Assembly (NCBI GenBank): GCA_015056735.1
Contig: SVFT01000001.1
Location: 186,001-250,000, forward strand
Origin: Lachnospiraceae bacterium
GTDB lineage: Bacteria > Bacillota > Clostridia > Lachnospirales > Lachnospiraceae
Direction: 5' to 3'
Length of the DNA: 64,000 nucleotides
A program made the translations under genes and the position numbers. Positions 59,958 to 64,000 of the stretch are shown piece by piece. Each line of letters begins with the position of its first letter. Position 1 is the stretch's first letter. The notes beneath the pieces were generated by a model. That model was not told the origin of the DNA and did not search any database. It worked only from the letters and a program-made list of their open reading frames with translations.

Positions 59958-61634
59958 ATGGATGATAACCTGAAATGGTGGCAGAAAACCAACGTGTATG
60001 AGATTTATGTAAACAGCTTTCAGGATTCGGACGGAGACGGATACGGTGATCTGAATGGAATCACTTCGCGGCTGGACTATCTGAAGGAGCTGAAGGTCGG
60101 CGCGATCTGGCTGACGCCCGTCTATGAATCGCCGATGGTCGATAACGGGTATGACGTGGCGGATTATAAGAAGATCAATCCACGCTACGGCACGATGCAG
60201 GATATGGAGCATTTGATCTTCGAGGCGAAGAAGCGCGGGATCAGAGTCGTGATGGATCTTGTGTACAATCACACCTCCGATCAGAACAAGTGGTTTATCG
60301 AATCCGCAAAGAGCAGGACGGGCAAGTACAGTGATTGGTATATCTGGCGGGATCCCGCGCCGGATGGTGGGGAGCCGAACAACTGGAGAGGGATCTTCGG
60401 CGGCTCGGCCTGGACATGGTGTGAAGCAAGGGGACAGTATTACCTGCATACTTTTGCCGCACAGCAGCCGGATCTAAACTGGGAGAATCCGGAAGTGCGG
60501 AAGGCGTTATACGATATCGCGAGGTTCTGGATCGGAAAAGGAGCCGGCGGTTTCCGGATGGATGCGATCCCCTATATTGAGAAACCGGTGTCCTTTGCCG
60601 ATGGTCCGGTGGATGATACGGAAGGCCGTGCGAGCATCCATGATATGACGGTCAATACGCCGGGAATTCTGGATTTCCTGCATGAGTTCAAGAATCAGGT
60701 CATCAAAGGGCATGATGTTTTTACTGTAGGCGAGGCGAACGGCATCTCTGCGGATCAGCTGGACGACTGGGTCGGAGAGAATGGCGTCTTCGATATGCTG
60801 TTTGAATTCAGCCACAGCACGCTTGCATTTAAGGGCGCCGAGACATGGTGCAAGCCGGACGAATGGACCTTAAAAGACCTGAAAAAAGCGCTGCGGGACA
60901 GCCAGGCGGCTACCGCAGATAACGGGTGGTACCCAATCTATTTTGAAAATCATGACAGGCCGCGCTCGATTGATTTCTACTTTGGCGCGCATGCGGACCG
61001 GGCACTTGCAGGTAAAGCGCTCGGAACGGTTCTTCTGACCCTTCGGGGGACACCTTTTCTCTATCAGGGGGAGGAGCTTGGCATGACCAATGTGCATTGG
61101 GATCAGCTGGATACCTATGATGATCTCAATACAAGGAGTCAGTATGAGATCGCGCTGAAGGAGGGCTTCTCGCCGGATGAGGCGATGCGTTTCGTCCACC
61201 GTTTCAGCCGGGATAATGCAAGAACACCCATGCAGTGGGATGGATCAGAGCATGCCGGATTCACGAACGGCGTGCCCTGGCTTCCGGTCAATGAAAACTA
61301 CACGGCGGTCAATGCTGAACTGCAGAGTGCGCAGCCGGATTCGGTTCTGAACTGGTACCGCGGACTGGCTGCTTTCCGATGCGAGCATCCTGTGCTGACT
61401 GACGGCAGGTTCGAGGAGCGGATGACGGAGAGCGATCAGATCTACGCCTTTACAAGAACGGACGGGAGCGAGAAGCTTCTGATCGTTGTGAACTTCAGCG
61501 GCGAGGATGCGGTATTCTCGTATGATGCACTGGGGATCGGAGGGGCGCCGCAGGTACTCCTTAGCAGTTACGGGTTTGTTCCGGCCGTTCCCGATACACT
61601 TCGCCCGTATGAAGCGATGGTCGTTTCGTATTAG
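59958..61634 (+). CDS. GH13 alpha-glucosidase (oligo-1,6-glucosidase type)
   Basis: Hydrolyses alpha-1,6 (or alpha-1,4) bonds of short glucans. 558 residues from ATG 59958; starts with WWQKTNVYEIYVNSFQDSDGDGYGDLNG as in GH13_31 enzymes. Catalytic residues are in GGFRMDAIPYI (Asp ~200), FTVGEANG (Glu ~258) and FENHDRPRS (Asp ~331). The size fits cytoplasmic oligo-1,6-glucosidases. An in-frame TTG at 59835, right after AGGAGGGG, would add 41 residues with a basic start and hydrophobic core like a signal peptide, so the true start is not settled. Confidence 0.88.
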   Translation: MDDNLKWWQKTNVYEIYVNSFQDSDGDGYGDLNGITSRLDYLKELKVGAIWLTPVYESPMVDNGYDVADYKKINPRYGTMQDMEHLIFEAKKRGIRVVMDLVYNHTSDQNKWFIESAKSRTGKYSDWYIWRDPAPDGGEPNNWRGIFGGSAWTWCEARGQYYLHTFAAQQPDLNWENPEVRKALYDIARFWIGKGAGGFRMDAIPYIEKPVSFADGPVDDTEGRASIHDMTVNTPGILDFLHEFKNQVIKGHDVFTVGEANGISADQLDDWVGENGVFDMLFEFSHSTLAFKGAETWCKPDEWTLKDLKKALRDSQAATADNGWYPIYFENHDRPRSIDFYFGAHADRALAGKALGTVLLTLRGTPFLYQGEELGMTNVHWDQLDTYDDLNTRSQYEIALKEGFSPDEAMRFVHRFSRDNARTPMQWDGSEHAGFTNGVPWLPVNENYTAVNAELQSAQPDSVLNWYRGLAAFRCEHPVLTDGRFEERMTESDQIYAFTRTDGSEKLLIVVNFSGEDAVFSYDALGIGGAPQVLLSSYGFVPAVPDTLRPYEAMVVSY

Positions 61635-61702
61635 TCACCGTCGGTTTTTCACATGTGGCCAAATTGTTTCCGCAGTTTTATATGCGTTTGAACGATCTCA
61701 TC

Positions 61703-61730
61703 TAAAGTATTTCGGGATTCAAGCCGATAT
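61703..61730 (+). promoter_or_regulatory. Sigma-28 (flagellar) promoter
   Basis: TAAA at 61703-61706, 16 bases, then GCCGATAT at 61723-61730, the exact -10 of the SigD/sigma-28 consensus. Transcription would start about 45 bases before the next gene's start. Confidence 0.75.
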
Positions 61731-61779
61731 AAATCAAAATGGAGTTTGCCCTTACGGGCTTTTGGCACAGGAGGTGCGT

Positions 61780-62514
61780 ATGGCAGGAATTGATTTTAAT
61801 TCGTTTTTTGGTACATCTTCATCGGATGGCAGTGCGTCCGGCGCTTCATGGCTGACAGAATATGCCAGCATTCAGAACGGCTCTTACGGGAAGCTTGCGA
61901 AGGCATATTATGCAAAGAAGAGCGGAACGGATGAGAAGGCTGCCAAGGCGGAGCAGGAAAAGCAGCAGCAGACGGATAATCGCATCGCGACCACTGCCGA
62001 TACGTTAAAAGATGCATCCGCAGCCTTGACAGGTGTGGCATCGCTTTTTGAAAAGAAAGAGATGACCGTAAGCAAGGAAGACGGCACAACCGAAAAGAAT
62101 ACGGACTATGACCGTGATGCAATCTACAAAGCGGTAAAGAAGTTTGCGGATGCTTATAACGAGATGCTGACGCAGGGCGAGAAGTCCGACAAGACCGGCG
62201 TTCTGTCTCCGACAGCGCATATGGTTAGTGCGACTTTAAGAAATTCCAAGCTTCTTACAGAGGCAGGTATTACAGTCAATAAGGATAATTCCTTATCGGT
62301 AGATGAAGAGAAGTTCAAGAACACAAAGATCACAACACTGAAAGCGCTGTTTTACGGAAAGAATTCATATGCGGATCAGATCGCTTCCAAGGCAGGTCTT
62401 ATCAGCACTGCAGCAAAGAATTCCGCCAATGCAAAGAAGAATTATACGAGCAAGGGGTCGCTTGATTCCAATGAATCCAATTCTTCGGGCAGCATGATCG
62501 ACAGCATCCTGTAG
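61780..62514 (+). CDS. Unknown protein in the motility regulon, FliD-tail-like
   Basis: A 244-residue protein, Ser/Lys/Ala-rich, no signal peptide. The segment KAVKKFADAYNEML followed by LSPTAHMVSATLRNSKLLTEAGITVNKDNSLSVDEEKFK resembles the C-terminal region of flagellar filament-cap and hook-associated proteins (FliD). With the sigma-28 promoter directly upstream it is probably a late flagellar or secreted protein. ATG 61780 follows AGGAGGTG; the ORF-track extension lies over the promoter. Confidence 0.68.
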   Translation: MAGIDFNSFFGTSSSDGSASGASWLTEYASIQNGSYGKLAKAYYAKKSGTDEKAAKAEQEKQQQTDNRIATTADTLKDASAALTGVASLFEKKEMTVSKEDGTTEKNTDYDRDAIYKAVKKFADAYNEMLTQGEKSDKTGVLSPTAHMVSATLRNSKLLTEAGITVNKDNSLSVDEEKFKNTKITTLKALFYGKNSYADQIASKAGLISTAAKNSANAKKNYTSKGSLDSNESNSSGSMIDSIL

Positions 62515-62543
62515 ATCCGGTATCATATGTGATTACATTGTAG

Positions 62544-62572
62544 CCTCTGCGGTTCTTACCGCAGAGGTTTTT
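62544..62572 (+). terminator. Terminator of FliD-tail-like gene
   Basis: Perfect 9-bp stem CCTCTGCGG/CCGCAGAGG followed by TTTTT. Confidence 0.85.
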
Positions 62573-62738
62573 GCGCGCAAGAGGTGTCCATACCCGATAT
62601 GGAGTGAGCAGCACATGGAAACGAATTAACTCTGCCCACATCAAGAATGAAAGATTTTCATTTTAAAAAGAAAAACAGTTCACAAGACAAAATTTGCGAT
62701 ATACTAACGGTTGTAATACATATGTGGAGGAGTTAATC

Positions 62739-63668
62739 ATGAAAAAAGTAAGCGAATTTGTTGGAAAGTTTATGGCGGTCATCGTTCTGGTGGTTGCTGC
62801 ACTGGCACTGTTTGTACCCGGCACATGTCTGTGGGTTGAGACATCCTGGATCAATTATCTTCTGATGGTAGTTATGTTCGGTATGGGTCTTACCCTCAAG
62901 TTCGGCGACTTTGCCATTGTGTTCAAGCGCCCGAAGGATATTCTGATCGGCTGCGTTGCACAGTTTACGATCATGCCGCTTCTTGCATTCGGTCTCGGCA
63001 AGGCGTTCGGTCTGGATCCGGCACTTCTTGCGGGTGTGATCTTGGTCGGTACATGCCCCGGCGGTACGGCAAGTAACGTTATGACATATCTTAGCAAAGG
63101 TGATGTTGCGCTCTCTGTCGGCATGACAAGCGTGAATACCCTTTTGGCGCCGTTCCTTACACCGGCGATCACATACCTGCTCCTGAAGACGACCGTTACG
63201 GTAGATGTGATGAGCATGTTCCTTTCGATCATCAAGGTTGTCATCGTTCCGATCGCGCTTGGTTTTATCATCAACAAGCTGTGGGGCAAGTTTACGGAAA
63301 AAGTTGCGGATGTGTTGCCGCTTATCTCCGTTGCGGCAATCACGCTGATCGTAGCTGCCGTTGTATCACACAATGCAGAGAGAATCTTAGAGACAGGCGC
63401 GATCGTATTCGTGATCGTTATCCTGCACAATGTGCTCGGCTATGTGGTCGGATACTTACTCGGCCGTGTACTCAAGATGACAATGCCTCGTAAGAAGGCG
63501 CTCGCAATCGAGATAGGCATGCAGAACTCCGGTCTTGCAACATCCCTTGCAGGTACGGCATTCCCCGATCTTGCAATGGCAACGGTACCGGGTGCGATCT
63601 TCTCTGTATGGCACAACATCTCCGGTGCACTGCTCGCAAATGTATTCAGAAGAATGGGTGAAGAATAA
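62739..63668 (+). CDS. BASS-family sodium symporter
   Basis: A 309-residue membrane protein with about nine or ten helices from the bile acid:sodium symporter family. Hallmarks: MFGMGLTLKFGDF near residue 50, GVILVGTCPGGTASNVMTYLSKGDVALSV and EIGMQNSGLATSLA (the two crossover regions). Family members carry bile acids, pantothenate, pyruvate-type acids or others with sodium; the substrate here is open. ATG 62739 follows GGAGGAG. Ends at a terminator. Confidence 0.88.
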   Translation: MKKVSEFVGKFMAVIVLVVAALALFVPGTCLWVETSWINYLLMVVMFGMGLTLKFGDFAIVFKRPKDILIGCVAQFTIMPLLAFGLGKAFGLDPALLAGVILVGTCPGGTASNVMTYLSKGDVALSVGMTSVNTLLAPFLTPAITYLLLKTTVTVDVMSMFLSIIKVVIVPIALGFIINKLWGKFTEKVADVLPLISVAAITLIVAAVVSHNAERILETGAIVFVIVILHNVLGYVVGYLLGRVLKMTMPRKKALAIEIGMQNSGLATSLAGTAFPDLAMATVPGAIFSVWHNISGALLANVFRRMGEE

Positions 63669-63706
63669 AAACCTTATCAATTCTTACGAATTTGTATTAT
63701 GTACGA

Positions 63707-63735
63707 AGGAAGCCTTATGTTAGGCTTCCTTTTTA
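63707..63735 (+). terminator. Terminator of BASS gene
   Basis: GGAAGCCT/AGGCTTCC stem followed by TTTTT. Confidence 0.8.
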
Positions 63736-63861
63736 ATTTAAATGAAAAGGATAGATAGATTTAATATATTTTTTACAAAATAATCTCAAAACGCATATTA
63801 TAATAGAAGTGATTGCAAACCGGATACAGACAGTCAAGGTCCGGCATGAAAGGAGAACGGT

Positions 63862-64000
63862 TTGAGGAAAACGATACTTCTGCTTATAATGGGGTGTATA
63901 TTTGTTATGACGGGTTGTGCGTCCGGAAAGGTCTCGAACGGCTTCATGTCGATCATGATGCCGGCGAGATTAAACGGCACCTACAGCGTGATCACGGATG
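63862..64000 (+). CDS. Lipoprotein, partial (runs off window)
   Basis: An open frame from TTG 63862, six bases after AAAGGAG, to the window end. The product starts MRKTILLLIMGCIFVMTGCAS, a lipoprotein signal with lipobox MTGC at residues 16-19. A TATAAT box at 63799 precedes it. The function cannot be judged from the 46 residues present. Confidence 0.7.
   Translation, partial: MRKTILLLIMGCIFVMTGCASGKVSNGFMSIMMPARLNGTYSVITD

Overview
The window reads as a chromosome segment of a motile, Gram-positive anaerobe of the Clostridia, most likely Lachnospiraceae. The reasons are strong AGGAGG-type ribosome binding sites, moderate GC, a siphophage-type prophage of Firmicutes style, genes behind flagellar sigma-28 promoters, and fructosamine-degradation genes typical of gut Clostridia. 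The taxonomic call is inference from gene content.

Positions 1-21,200 are the late half of an integrated tailed phage, all genes on the + strand: terminase (with a small-subunit-like N-terminus), portal, a free-standing HNH-type endonuclease, a minor head protein with a C-terminal HExxH domain, scaffold, P22-type coat protein, connectors, tail terminator, major tail protein, two tail chaperones, tape measure, distal tail proteins, receptor-binding protein, XkdX, holin and a three-domain endolysin. A tRNA-Ala with its 3' end facing the phage marks the probable right attachment site. The receptor-binding gene has a second, silent C-terminal cassette pointing the opposite way. A 15-bp inverted repeat that keeps the reading frame bounds the pair, as in an invertible phase-variation switch.

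Positions 21,400-48,400 are a metabolic region. After an iron-type alcohol dehydrogenase and an amidohydrolase with a structured, terminator-bearing leader come two FrlD-like kinase operons, an FrlA-like permease, an FrlB-like SIS deglycase, four UTRA-type regulators (one without its DNA-binding domain), a MATE exporter, a complete oligopeptide ABC importer coupled to an M20 dipeptidase, and further on an FrlC-like epimerase. Together these suggest use of Amadori compounds (fructosyl amino acids), possibly including glycated peptides imported by the Opp system and cut by the dipeptidase. Between them lie an NlpC/P60 hydrolase and two SPFH (HflK/HflC-like) membrane proteins.

Positions 48,400-64,000 hold mixed chromosomal genes: two unknown proteins each preceded by a sigma-28-like promoter, a DUF4160 pair, an MntA antitoxin with an internally deleted HepT, two tRNA-Leu genes flanked by unusual inverted tRNA-tail repeats, lipoproteins, a complete proline pathway (proB, proA, proC), a DUF362 ferredoxin, a hybrid histidine kinase, a GH13 alpha-glucosidase and a BASS-family transporter. 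The last gene, a lipoprotein, runs off the end. I saw no CRISPR array, rRNA or insertion sequence.
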